Origin: Chloroflexota bacterium | GTDB taxonomy: Bacteria > Chloroflexota > Dormibacteria > Dormibacterales > Dormibacteraceae | Length of the DNA: 13,799 nt | Direction: 5' to 3' | NCBI GenBank assembly: GCA_005880175.1 | Contig: VBJR01000208.1 | Span: 11,226-25,024 of the forward strand | In this document: positions 1 through 7,322 of the stretch, in pieces | Layout: each line of letters opens with the position of its first letter | Position numbering within the stretch: the first letter of the stretch is position 1 | Program-made: the position numbers and the translations under genes | Notes under the pieces: generated by a model | Told to the model about the DNA's origin: nothing | Databases searched by the model: none | Seen by the model: only the letters and a program-made list of their open reading frames with translations

Positions 1-126
1 CGGCTGTGGCGGGCACCAGCGCAGGTCCCCGACCGGCGGCGCCGCGAACGGGATGCCGCGGAACTGCAGCACCCCCTGCCTCTCGATTCCCTCGACCGTG
101 CCGCAGCGCGTCTGGACCAGCGTCAT
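1..126 (-). CDS. Carboxylesterase type B, N-terminal fragment (runs off left edge)
   Basis: Reading leftward from the ATG at 126-124, 42 codons are open to the window edge. They translate to MTLVQTRCGTVEGI, then a short stretch, then FRGIPFAAPPVGDLRW and PPQP. This is the classic N-terminus of the type-B carboxylesterase / para-nitrobenzyl esterase family (alpha/beta hydrolase): the G-x-V-x-G turn followed by F-x-G-I-P-[FY]-A-x-P-P-V-G-x-L-R-[FW]. A strong Shine-Dalgarno (GAGGAGGGAG) lies just upstream of the ATG. The catalytic Ser, Glu and His lie outside the window, so activity and substrate cannot be judged. No signal peptide is visible, so a cytoplasmic esterase is likely. It follows the phosphoesterase gene by 66 bp in the same direction and may be co-transcribed or have its own promoter. 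Confidence 0.85.
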   Translation of the reverse strand, partial: MTLVQTRCGTVEGIERQGVLQFRGIPFAAPPVGDLRWCPPQP

Positions 127-192
127 GGCTCCCTCCTCGATGGCTCGTCCCAGAGTAAGAAGTATGGCCGGATCAGCGGATGTCCCCGTGCG

Positions 193-1677
193 CTAGGCCG
201 GGCGGCGCCGCACCAGGAGGCCGACGCCGAGCGCGGCCAGCGCGAGCACCACCAGGGCGCCGACGACGATCACGGCCACGTTGGCCGAGGCGCCGCTGCT
301 GTTGACCGCCGGCGCGTACCTGGGGTCGAGCGCGTTCGTGAGCGCGGCGGCGTGCGCGTCCCGGCTCTCCAGCGGGGCCAGGTCCCACCGCTTCTCGATG
401 GTGGCCAGGATCGAGGTGGTGTCGTACTGCGTGTGGTCCACGACCCCGCGCCTGGCGAACGGCGAGATCACGATCGTGGGCACGCGGAGGCCGGGGCCCC
501 ACTTGTCGATCTTGGGCGGCGCGACGTGGTCCCAGCGACCACCGTGCTCGTCGTACGTGATCACCACCATCGTGTCCTTCCAGTTCGGGCTCGACTGGAT
601 CGCCTGGACCAGGTCCGCGACGTGCTGCTGGCCCTCGAGCAGGTCCGAGTAACCGGGGTGCTCATTGTCCTCGCCGACGGGCTTGATGAACGAGACCGCC
701 GGCAGTGAGCCGGCCTGCGCGGCCGCCATGAAGTCCTGCTCATCCTTGAGGTGGTCCTTCTTGAGCTGGGTGCCGTCCGCGTAGTTGTTGAAGTACACGA
801 ACGGCTGGTGGTGGAACTGGAACAGGGGATCGGGGTGGCCGGCCATCGCGTCGTTCCAGCCGCCCGAGTACCAGGCCCAGCTGATGTCCTTGTCGTTGAG
901 CCGGTCGCCGATCGTGGGCAGGCTCTGGTTGGGCAGCAGCGCGGAGGCGGCGACGGTGGACGGATGCGGGGTGTTGACGCTGAACGTGGTGTTGACCGCG
1001 AAGCCGTCCGGGGTGACGGAGCCGTCCGCGACCATGTTCCCGCTGGCGTCGAGCTTGGCCACCGCGCTGGCCGGCGCGTTGAAGAACGACGGGGCGCAGG
1101 CGCAGATCAGGTAGAAGTGGTTGAGGAACGAGCCGCCGAACGCCGCGTGGAAGAAGTTGTCGTCCATGACGTACTGCTGCGCCAGCTTGCCCTCGGGCAG
1201 GTTGGTCGCGTCGTAGTAGCTCATGGCCAGGCTCCCCGCGTCGCTGACGGCCACGAACTTGTCCATCTTGCCGCCGTCGATCTGCATCTGCTCCTGGTAG
1301 TAGCGGTGCACCAGGTCACCCGTCACCATGTCGTCCGGCACATATTTGGCCGCGTCGTAGGGCTGCACGGGCAGGCCGGCCGGGAACCGGGGATCGGGGC
1401 CCGGCGGCTTCAGGTTCGTGTTGATCGGCTGGGGCAGGGTCGCGTACGGCTGGCCGGTCGTGTCGACCTGCTTGACCGTGCTGGCGTCGTTGGCGAGGCC
1501 GTTGGCGCCCGGGAAGTTGCCGTACAGGCTGTCGAAGCTCCAGTTCTCCTGGTAGATCACCACGATGTGCTGGACCTTCGCCAGCACGTCGGCACCCGAG
1601 GCGGCGGCCGCCGGCACCGGCATGATCACCGGCAGCAGCACCGCGGCGACGACGACGAGGAGCATGGCGCGTCTCAT
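193..1677 (-). CDS. Secreted, membrane-anchored phosphoesterase (PF04185-type phospholipase C / acid phosphatase family)
   Basis: A 494-aa protein. Residues 1-26 form a signal peptide (MRRAM, hydrophobic core, AAAA). Residues about 37-49 read HIVVIYQEN then WSFD, the metal- and nucleophile-site start of the phosphoesterase family that includes phospholipase C and AcpA-type acid phosphatases. Further on come ENEHPG-like, YDEHGG (about 375-380) and WDHVAPP (about 382-388), with VPTIVISPFAR after that. Residues about 466-488 are a transmembrane helix followed by RRR, so the enzyme probably sits outside, anchored by its C-terminus. It would release phosphate from phosphate esters or phospholipids; the substrate is not decidable. 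The ATG at 1677 has a GGTGAG about 9 nt upstream. The upstream gap holds two TTAAC half-sites 22 bp apart, so phosphate control is plausible. The stop is TAG at 193-195. Confidence 0.9.
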   Translation of the reverse strand: MRRAMLLVVVAAVLLPVIMPVPAAAASGADVLAKVQHIVVIYQENWSFDSLYGNFPGANGLANDASTVKQVDTTGQPYATLPQPINTNLKPPGPDPRFPAGLPVQPYDAAKYVPDDMVTGDLVHRYYQEQMQIDGGKMDKFVAVSDAGSLAMSYYDATNLPEGKLAQQYVMDDNFFHAAFGGSFLNHFYLICACAPSFFNAPASAVAKLDASGNMVADGSVTPDGFAVNTTFSVNTPHPSTVAASALLPNQSLPTIGDRLNDKDISWAWYSGGWNDAMAGHPDPLFQFHHQPFVYFNNYADGTQLKKDHLKDEQDFMAAAQAGSLPAVSFIKPVGEDNEHPGYSDLLEGQQHVADLVQAIQSSPNWKDTMVVITYDEHGGRWDHVAPPKIDKWGPGLRVPTIVISPFARRGVVDHTQYDTTSILATIEKRWDLAPLESRDAHAAALTNALDPRYAPAVNSSGASANVAVIVVGALVVLALAALGVGLLVRRRPA

Positions 1678-1699
1678 GCCAGAAGACTCACCGAGAGAA

Positions 1700-1726
1700 G
1701 TTAAGGCCGGAGGGAGGGCTGGTTAA
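1700..1726. promoter_or_regulatory. Possible PHO half-sites upstream of the phosphoesterase
   Basis: On the leftward strand the 57-bp gap between the glycosyltransferase stop and the phosphoesterase ATG contains TTAACC and TTAACT. The plus-strand copies GTTAA start at 1700 and 1722, exactly 22 bp (two 11-bp units) apart. The middle 11-bp unit is degenerate. The same TTAAC core occurs three times at 11-bp steps before pstS. The phosphoesterase would be a natural member of the same regulon. Two matches of five bases are weak evidence on their own. Confidence 0.4.
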
Positions 1727-1734
1727 GTCCTGCG

Positions 1735-2973
1735 TCAGGCAGCGGTGGTCGAGGAGCGTGCCAGGTCGCGCGCCGATTCGGCGCGAACGAGCGACCGCCG
1801 GATGAAGCGCGCGGTGGCGATCACCAGCAGCGCGTTGCGCACCGCGATGAGGCCCGGGAAGAACCAGGGATAGCTCGCGGGCGTGCCCGAGCCGTGCAGG
1901 CCGGCCCAGTCGTACGCGTAGGGGAAGATCAGCGTGGTCAGCGCGCAGATCCCCAGCCACAGCCCGTCGTAGTCCCGCTCCGTCAGCGCGACCATCGGCA
2001 CCACCCACATCAGGTACTGGGGGCTGAACACCCGGTCGGTGCAGACGATCACGAGCAGGCAGACCGTCAGCGCCCGGCCGAACGCCATCCGGCGGTTGAG
2101 CTGCTGCCAGTACACCCACAGGCAGCCGCCGACCAGCCCGACGTCAGCCAGCAGGCTCAGCTCGCGGGCCGCGCTGCCGACCAGGTTGTACGAGTGGAAC
2201 GAGTGGTCGGGGGCGACGTGCAGGCCGAACGCCCCGCTGAGCCAGAGCAGCGAGGCCGAGACGGACTCCACCTGGAGCGGCCGGCTCGCGTTGTAGACGA
2301 ACGGTCCCAGCCAGCCGCCGGGCTCGAGCACGGCCGCGATGCCGAACGCGGCCACGATGACGCCGCCCACCAGCGCCACGCCGCGGACGACCGGCCGGGG
2401 CGGCGCCACCCGCAGCGGGTGCAGGTCGAGCGCCCGGTACTGCTCCAGCACGACGATCGGGACCAGCAGGACCGGGTACAGCTTGAGCGCGGCGCCCAGG
2501 GCCAGCATCGCGTACGCGAGCGTGAACCGGCGCTCGCGGGCCGCCCAGTACGCCACGACGGTCGCGGCGGCGGGGACCAGGTCGAAGCGGCCGAGCACGG
2601 TGGCGAAGCAGCCCAGGGCCAGGTAGACGCCGCAGACCTCGGCGGCGCGGGCGGAGTCGTGGCGCCGGATCGCGAAATAGCCGGCCACGAAGAGCCCGAG
2701 CATCCACAGGGCGAACACCGACACGTAGTCGTGGAGCGGGGGCAGCAGCGTCAGCGTGAACGGGACGAGCGAGAGGAGCGGGTACTCGGCGGGGAGGGCG
2801 CGGAGCGGCGGGGAGCCGAGCCAGAACGCCTGCGCGTAGCGGTGGTACTCGGTGATGTCCCCGTGGCCGAAGGCGCTGTGCATGTAGAACACGAGCGAAC
2901 CGAGCAGCGCCGCGACCAGCGCGGCCAGGACGAGGCGATCGCGCGTGAGCCAGGCGGAGGGGCTCGACGTCAT
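1735..2973 (-). CDS. GT87-type (DUF2029) polyprenyl-phosphate-dependent membrane glycosyltransferase
   Basis: A 412-aa multi-pass membrane protein from the ATG at 2973; the frame stays open to a GTG at 3015, which would add 14 basic residues. Neither start has a clear Shine-Dalgarno. It has about ten hydrophobic segments. GT-C/GT87 features are HGDITEYHRYAQAF (33-50, with the acidic residue of the first outer loop), AEYPLLSLVPF (62-72), GRFD (128-131), LKLYPVLLVP (163-172) and VFSPQYLMWVVP (315-326), the family's conserved S-P-Q-Y-L-x-W motif. Members transfer mannose or arabinofuranose from polyprenyl-phosphate to envelope glycans or glycolipids on the outer face of the membrane. Donor and acceptor are unknown here. 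It lies between pstA and the phosphoesterase in the same direction. A long gene-free leader precedes it, so it probably has its own promoter. Confidence 0.8.
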   Translation of the reverse strand: MTSSPSAWLTRDRLVLAALVAALLGSLVFYMHSAFGHGDITEYHRYAQAFWLGSPPLRALPAEYPLLSLVPFTLTLLPPLHDYVSVFALWMLGLFVAGYFAIRRHDSARAAEVCGVYLALGCFATVLGRFDLVPAAATVVAYWAARERRFTLAYAMLALGAALKLYPVLLVPIVVLEQYRALDLHPLRVAPPRPVVRGVALVGGVIVAAFGIAAVLEPGGWLGPFVYNASRPLQVESVSASLLWLSGAFGLHVAPDHSFHSYNLVGSAARELSLLADVGLVGGCLWVYWQQLNRRMAFGRALTVCLLVIVCTDRVFSPQYLMWVVPMVALTERDYDGLWLGICALTTLIFPYAYDWAGLHGSGTPASYPWFFPGLIAVRNALLVIATARFIRRSLVRAESARDLARSSTTAA

Positions 2974-3012
2974 CAGGGGATGATGCCTGATCGTCCGTGA
3001 CCGCCGCCGCGA

Positions 3013-3031
3013 CACGCGGCTCTGCCGCGTG
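3013..3031. repeat. Perfect 8-bp hairpin, 3-nt loop
   Basis: CACGCGGC at 3013-3020 pairs perfectly with GCCGCGTG at 3024-3031 across TCT. It overlaps the alternative GTG start (3015) of the glycosyltransferase. If transcribed leftward it would sit in the leader about 40 nt before the chosen ATG, and it could mask the GTG. There is no T-tract on either side, so it is not an intrinsic terminator. Confidence 0.5.
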
Positions 3032-3280
3032 CCGGGGCGGCCGAGGGTCCAGGCCCTGGGAAGCGGTTGAACTTCGCGGCCGGCCTGGAAGCGGGCGGGA
3101 AGAAGGCGGTTCGGGGCGGCTGACGGGCCGGGACTCCGCCCGCGCCGTGCTTCCAGGCTCCGCCCTCATCACCCGTCCCGGCTTGCCATGACGAAGGCAG
3201 GATGCTGGCACCCCGCCGGCTGGCGTCGACCATCACGCCCGGGGGGCAGCGCGGCGCGATTCCCCTGCAACCCCGAGGAG

Positions 3281-3356
3281 GGAAAGGTTGAAGTGTCGAT
3301 ACCTGCACGCCTCGAGCGGTGGGGAGACGTTGAAGTTCCGACACTTCAACCTCTCC
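3281..3356. repeat. Interleaved inverted repeats (TTGAAGT family), possible RNA switch or operator
   Basis: Two overlapping inverted repeats share one arm. The arm at 3339-3356 matches the reverse complement of 3281-3298 in 17 of 18 bases (one change that is G·U-compatible in the leftward RNA). The inner part of the same arm (3343-3356) also pairs with 3323-3336 in 13 of 14 positions around a 6-nt loop. In a leftward transcript, leaving pstA 28 bp earlier, the first arm could therefore pair with either of two downstream arms but not both. No T-run follows either hairpin. As DNA, the TTGAAGT-N6-ACTTCAA palindrome (3330-3349) could instead be a repressor operator. Confidence 0.55.
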
Positions 3357-3383
3357 AGGACTGCCCCGATGTTCAGCAGCTTC

Positions 3384-4238
3384 CTAGATGCGGCCGGCCA
3401 GGCGGATCTGGCGGCGCAGGGCCAGACGGCTCAGGACGTTGACCAGCAGCGTCAGGAGCACCAGCACGAGCGCGGCGCCCCACGCCGTCTGGATCAGGTC
3501 CGGGTACGGCGTCAGCGCGTCGTGGTACAGGATCAGCGGCAGCGCCGACATCCGCTGGGTCGGGTTGAACGTCAGGAAGACGTTGCCGACGGTGGTCAGC
3601 AGCAGCGGCGCCGTCTCGCCCGCCGCCCGCGCGACGGCGAGCAGCGCGCCGGTCACCACGCCGGGGATCGCGGCCGGCAGGATCAGCTGCAGCACCACGC
3701 GCCAGCGGGCCAGGCCGAGCGTCAGGCCGGCCTCCCGGAGCGCGCCGGGCACCAGCGCGATCGCCGACTCGGTCGTCCGCACCACCACCGGCAGCATCAG
3801 GATGGCCAGCGCCAGCGAGCCGAACAGGCCGGTGTTGGCGTGGAACGTGACGACGAGCAGGCCGTAGATGAACAGCCCGATCACGATCGACGGGATGCTG
3901 ACCAGCATGTCGCAGGCCAGCCGGACCGCGTCCGCGATGCGGCCGTGGCCGTACTCGACCAGCTGGACGCCGGACACGATGCCGATCGGGATGGCGATCA
4001 CCGACGCGATGCCGACCATGATCAGCGTGCCGGCGAAGGCGTTCGCGATGCCGCCGCCCGGGATGCCCTCGGGCCGCTCCGCGTTGAAGAAGAACTCGAT
4101 GTGCATCAGGGCCGGCAGGCCCTGGATCACGACGTAGAGCAGCACCAGCCCGAGCGGCAGGAGCGCCAGCACGGCGAAGAGGTACATGACGACGCGCGAG
4201 ACGGTGTTGGCGATCCGCCTCCGGGCGTTCCGGTTCAT
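3384..4238 (-). CDS. pstA: Phosphate ABC transporter permease PstA
   Basis: A 284-aa permease. The start is ATG at 4238-4236, which shares ATGA with the pstC stop, the usual translational coupling of pstC-pstA. The frame is open further upstream inside pstC, but that part is a shadow. About six membrane helices are visible. Family marks are GGGIANAFAGTLIMVG (about 62-78) and the cytoplasmic EAA coupling loop REAGLTLGLARWRVV followed by LILPAAIPG, then ARAAGETAPLL. PstA and PstC form the membrane channel that takes phosphate handed over by PstS, powered by PstB. It is the last gene of the leftward phoR-pstB-phoU-phoB-pstC-pstA set. The length is normal for the family. Confidence 0.95.
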   Translation of the reverse strand: MNRNARRRIANTVSRVVMYLFAVLALLPLGLVLLYVVIQGLPALMHIEFFFNAERPEGIPGGGIANAFAGTLIMVGIASVIAIPIGIVSGVQLVEYGHGRIADAVRLACDMLVSIPSIVIGLFIYGLLVVTFHANTGLFGSLALAILMLPVVVRTTESAIALVPGALREAGLTLGLARWRVVLQLILPAAIPGVVTGALLAVARAAGETAPLLLTTVGNVFLTFNPTQRMSALPLILYHDALTPYPDLIQTAWGAALVLVLLTLLVNVLSRLALRRQIRLAGRI

Positions 4239-5182
4239 GCCCGTGCCTCCCGGGAGACGCGGTGCACCAGGATCAGGGCCAGCAGGTTCACGATCAGCGT
4301 GACGATCATCAGCATCAGGCCCAGCTCGATCAGCGCCGCCGGGTACAGCGTCCCGGTGGCCTCGTTGAACTCGTTCGCGATCTTGCTCGCCAGCGTGTAG
4401 GCGGGATAGAACAGCGACGTCGGGATGTCGTTCTTGTTCCCGATCGTCATCGTCACCGCCATCGTCTCGCCCAGCGCCCGCCCGAACGAGAGGATGGTCG
4501 CGCCGAAGATGCCGCTCCGGGCGGCCGGCAGGATGACCTTCCAGACGGTCTCCCACCACGTGGCGCCCATCGCCACGCTGGCCTCCCGCAGCCCGCCCGG
4601 CACGGCCCTGATGACCTCGCGCGAGATCGAGCTGAGCGTGGGCAGGATCATCACGGCGAGGATGACCGAGGCGATCAGCATGTTCAGCTGCGAGGCGGGC
4701 GCCGCGAAAGGCGGGAAGGCGCCGAGGCGCTCCGCCAGCGGCTGGCTGATGTGGTGGAGCAGCCAGGGCGCCAGGATGTAGAGGCCCCAGATGCCGTAGA
4801 CGACGCTCGGGATGGCCGCCAGCAGCTCGACGCCGATCCCGATCGCGCCCCGGATCGTGCCCAGCCCCTGCTCGGCGAGGAACAGCGCCACGCCGATGCC
4901 GACGGGCAGGGCCAGGATCAGCGCCAGCACGCTCGTGATGACCGTGCCGTAGATGAACGGGAGGGCGCCGAACTGCTCCTTGGGCGGGTCCCAGACCCGC
5001 GACGTGACGAAGCCGGCGCCGAACGTCCGGATGGCCGGCAGCGCCGTGAGGATGACGACCAGGACGATCAGGATCAGCACGACCGGGGCGGCCAGGCTGA
5101 TCACCGTGGTGATGCCCTTGAACCCGTCGGCCGGGCGGGGCGGCGCCCCCGCGCGGACGTCCGTGGCCTGCGCCGTCGCCAT
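4235..5182 (-). CDS. pstC: Phosphate ABC transporter permease PstC
   Basis: A 315-aa permease beginning at ATG 5182-5180 (MATAQATDVRAG). The ATG shares one base with the TGA that ends the phoB DNA-binding frame (TGATG), so translation is probably coupled to phoB. It has six or so helices. Family marks are FGALPFIYGTVITS, the IPSVVYGIWG segment, the EAA loop REASVAMGATWWETVW then KVILPAARSG, and FGRALGETMAVTM. It pairs with PstA as the transmembrane channel for inorganic phosphate. Because of the phoB frameshift, the phoB receiver frame reads through without a stop straight into this gene in frame, giving a 531-codon open frame (4235-5830). That is best seen as an accident, not a designed fusion, because the middle about 100 residues match phoB only in another frame. 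Confidence 0.93.
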   Translation of the reverse strand: MATAQATDVRAGAPPRPADGFKGITTVISLAAPVVLILIVLVVILTALPAIRTFGAGFVTSRVWDPPKEQFGALPFIYGTVITSVLALILALPVGIGVALFLAEQGLGTIRGAIGIGVELLAAIPSVVYGIWGLYILAPWLLHHISQPLAERLGAFPPFAAPASQLNMLIASVILAVMILPTLSSISREVIRAVPGGLREASVAMGATWWETVWKVILPAARSGIFGATILSFGRALGETMAVTMTIGNKNDIPTSLFYPAYTLASKIANEFNEATGTLYPAALIELGLMLMIVTLIVNLLALILVHRVSREARA

Positions 5183-5830
5183 CAGCTGGCGACCTGCGAC
5201 GTCAGCCTGTCCAGCCGGTAGCCGGCGCCACGGACGGTCACGATCTCGAACGGGACCCGGCCGGCGAACTTCTCGCGCAGCCAGCGGACGTGTACGTCGA
5301 CGGTCTTGCGATCGCCCATGAAGTCGACTCCCCAGACGTGCTGCAGGATGACGTCCCGCGACTGGACGCGGCCCGAGTGCGCGACCAGGAACGACAGCAG
5401 CTCGAACTCTCGGGCGGTCAGCTTCACATCGTGGCCGTCCACCAGGACGCGGCGGGCGGGCCGGTCGATCGCGAAGTTGCCGATCGGCGTTGACCCGGGC
5501 CAGCACCTCGCGGACCGAGAACGGCTTGGTGACGTAGTCGTCGGCGCCGAGCTCCAGGCCGACGATCTTGTCGACCTCGGAGTCCTTGGCGGTGACCATG
5601 ATGATCGGCACGCGGCTGCTGCGCCGGAGCGCGCGGCAGAACTCCATGCCGCTCATGCCGGGCAGCATCAGGTCGAGGAGGACCAGGTCGGGCCGCGAGG
5701 TCCGCGCCAGGCGCAGGCCGATCGCGCCGTCCCTGGCCTCGGTCACCGCGTAGCCGGCGGTGGTGAGGTGGTACTTGAGGGTCTCACGGATGCCGTCGTC
5801 GTCTTCGACGATCAAGATCCGGTCTGTCAT
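5182..5830 (-). pseudogene. phoB: PhoB/PhoP-type response regulator, frameshifted at the interdomain linker
   Basis: Codons 1-114 (5830-5489) encode a full-looking OmpR-family receiver: ILIVEDDDGIRE (acidic pocket D10-D11), phospho-acceptor D53 in LLDLMLPG, T80 and K102 in the VTKPFS motif, ending at VLARVN. The winged-helix effector domain follows in the +1 frame (5487-5182): IGNFAID, VLVDGHDVKLTAREFELL, SRDVILQHVWG, DRKTVDVHVRWLREKF, TVRGAGYRL, stop TGA. In relatives, ARVxAxLRR and a linker of roughly 10-30 residues separate the two parts. Here they are missing, so the lesion is a short deletion of a length not divisible by three, not a simple one-base slip. The start ATG abuts the phoU stop. 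It may be a true mutation (PhoB inactive) or an assembly error. The two domain identities are secure. Confidence 0.85.
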
Positions 5831-6430
5831 TCAGTCCAGCTCCACGACGAACCCGGTGGACAGGAAGATGATGTCCTCGGCCACGTTGACCACTCGGTCG
5901 CCGATGCGCTCCAGGTTGTGGGCCACGTTGATCAGCGTCACGGTTCGCAGCGCGTCCTCGGCGTCCTTCTCGCCGCTCATGTCGTCGACCAGGCTGTCGA
6001 ACAGGCGGTTGTAGAGGCGGTCGATCTCGTCGTCCTTGGCCGCCACCTCGCGCGCCCGGTCGCCGCTCTCCTCGATCAGCGCGTCCAGGATGTCGCGGAC
6101 CTGCTGGCTGGCCAGCTCGCCCATCAGGCTGAGCTCGGGGCGCAGGTGGTCGTGCGGCAGCCCGGCCAGGGTCGAGGTGCGGCGCGCGATGCGGACGGCG
6201 TAGTCGCCCATCCGCTCCAGCTCGATCGCCACGAACTGCACGCCCATCAGCGTGCGCAGGTCGCGGGCGACCGGCTGCTGGGTGGCGATCACCTGGAAGA
6301 CCTGCTCGCGGAGCTGCCGGAACAGCTCGTTGATCGCCTGGTCGTCGATCTGCGACTCCACGAGTCCCGCCATCCGCAGGATGGACTCGCGCAGCGCCGC
6401 CAGCTCCCGTGTGAACGCCTCTCTGGTCAC
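5831..6430 (-). CDS. phoU: Phosphate signalling protein PhoU (shortened)
   Basis: A 199-aa helical protein starting at GTG 6430 (MTREAFTRELAALRE); an ATG two bases upstream is followed at once by TGA and is not a start. The two PhoU repeats are seen by ATQQPVARDLRTL with AIELERMGDYAVRIA (first repeat) and NVAHNLERIGDRVVNVAEDIIF (second). These E-R-x-G-D motifs bind metal clusters in the family. PhoU dampens PhoR and Pst activity when phosphate is plentiful. Oddly, LVESQI (to residue 28) runs straight into DDQAINELFRQL. Relatives have about 20 more residues here, the end of helix 1 and the start of helix 2, so the first repeat looks internally deleted in frame. The usual length is about 215-220 aa. 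No clear Shine-Dalgarno is visible. Confidence 0.93.
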   Translation of the reverse strand: MTREAFTRELAALRESILRMAGLVESQIDDQAINELFRQLREQVFQVIATQQPVARDLRTLMGVQFVAIELERMGDYAVRIARRTSTLAGLPHDHLRPELSLMGELASQQVRDILDALIEESGDRAREVAAKDDEIDRLYNRLFDSLVDDMSGEKDAEDALRTVTLINVAHNLERIGDRVVNVAEDIIFLSTGFVVELD

Positions 6431-6452
6431 ATGGGAGACAGTAGCTTGGGTC

Positions 6453-7298
6453 TCAGCCGAACCGTCCAGTGATGTAGTCCTCTGTGCGCTTGTCCTTCGG
6501 CCGCTGGAAGAGCTCCACGGTGGGCGCGAACTCGATCAGCTCGCCGTGGCGGTCCTCTGGATTCATCAGCATGAAGGCCGTGTAGTCGGCCACCCTGCCC
6601 GCCTGCTGCATGTTGTGCGTGACGATGACGATCGTGTAGTTCTCGACCAGCCGGCCCATCAGGTCCTCGATCTTCAGCGTCGAGATCGGGTCGAGGGCCG
6701 AGGCGGGCTCGTCCATCAGGATCACCTGCGGGTTGACCGCCACGCACCGGGCGATGGCGAGCCGCTGCTGCTGGCCGCCCGAGAGCGAGGCGCCTGGCAG
6801 GTGCAGCCGGTCCTTGACCTCGTCCCAGAGGGCGGCGTCGCGCAGGCTGCGCTCGACGGCCTCGTCGATGACGCGCTTCTTCCACCCGAGCAACTTGGGG
6901 GCGAAGGCGACGTTGTCCCTGATGGACATGGGGAACGAGATCGGCCGCTGGAAGACCATGCCCACGCGCTGCCTCAGCTGGAGCAGGTTGCGGGTCGTGA
7001 GGATGTCCTCGTCGTCCAGCATGATGCGGCCTTCGGCACGGCTCCCCGGCACCATGTCGTACATCCGGTTGAGCATGCGCAGGAGCGTGCTCTTGCCACA
7101 TCCGGACGGGCCGATCAGCGCGGTGACGCGCTTCTCCGGGATCGCCAGCGTGACGTCCTTGAGGGCCCGGAACTTGCCGTAGTAGAAGCTGACGTCGTCG
7201 ATCGAGACCTTCGTCGGGGACGCCCCGGGCAGCGTCCTCAATACGACGGGGGCCACTTCGGTCCCAGCTGTGGCCCTCCCCTGTCGTGGCTGCTCCAC
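6453..7298 (-). CDS. pstB: Phosphate ABC transporter ATP-binding protein PstB
   Basis: A 281-aa ABC ATPase. Walker A is GPSGCGKST (63-71), the Q-loop is at Q117 (VFQRP), the signature is LSGGQQQRL (172-180), Walker B is VILMDE (192-197) followed by PASALDP, and the H-loop is at H228 in VTHNMQQA. The C-terminal [10 protein letters not shown] is typical of PstB. It hydrolyses ATP to drive phosphate import through PstC/PstA. The GTG at 7298 adds about 30 residues before the usual [11 protein letters not shown] start. An inner GTG at 7256 is an alternative, so the N-terminus is uncertain. It follows phoR by 24 bp and precedes phoU by 22 bp. Here pstB stands ahead of the permease genes, the reverse of the common pstS-C-A-B order. 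Confidence 0.95.
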   Translation of the reverse strand: MEQPRQGRATAGTEVAPVVLRTLPGASPTKVSIDDVSFYYGKFRALKDVTLAIPEKRVTALIGPSGCGKSTLLRMLNRMYDMVPGSRAEGRIMLDDEDILTTRNLLQLRQRVGMVFQRPISFPMSIRDNVAFAPKLLGWKKRVIDEAVERSLRDAALWDEVKDRLHLPGASLSGGQQQRLAIARCVAVNPQVILMDEPASALDPISTLKIEDLMGRLVENYTIVIVTHNMQQAGRVADYTAFMLMNPEDRHGELIEFAPTVELFQRPKDKRTEDYITGRFG

Positions 7299-7322
7299 CC
7301 GGCAGACGATACGGTTAGGCGA

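Larger units (their letters stand above)
2974..3383. other. Gene-free interval between pstA and the glycosyltransferase, rich in inverted repeats
   Basis: No open frame here resembles a protein; the longest (leftward 2973-3344) is proline/arginine-rich, low complexity and has no domain look. The interval holds an 8-bp perfect hairpin (3013-3031), a 9-bp inverted repeat CCTGGAAGC/GCTTCCAGG (3084-3092 and 3149-3157) with an inner GGGCGG/CCGCCC stem, and a set of TTGAAGT repeats (3281-3356). It likely contains the end of the pst transcript and the promoter/leader of the glycosyltransferase. I did not recognise a known riboswitch. Confidence 0.6.

Noticed and set aside
751..1704. Rightward 317-codon open frame opposite the phosphoesterase
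   Set aside because: Val/Arg/Gly-rich shadow with no domain; the other strand has signal peptide, catalytic motifs and anchor.
2973..3344. Leftward 123-codon open frame in the pstA-glycosyltransferase gap
   Set aside because: No Shine-Dalgarno, Pro/Arg/Gly-rich with no recognisable features, and it crosses the inverted repeats.
3323..3356. Intrinsic terminator after pstA
   Set aside because: The hairpin is good but no T-run follows on the leftward strand; kept as a repeat or possible switch instead.
5482..5491. Programmed +1 ribosomal frameshift in phoB
   Set aside because: A one-base slip would still give ARVN joined directly to PIGNF, without the end of receiver helix 5 and the linker, and no slippery motif or stop codon is present. 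A deletion fits better.
4235..5830. A 531-codon open frame joining a response-regulator receiver to PstC, as if a signalling-transporter fusion
   Set aside because: The middle about 100 codons are arginine/proline-rich and make no sense, while the same DNA in the +1 frame is a perfect winged-helix domain ending at the pstC start. It is a phoB frameshift with chance read-through.
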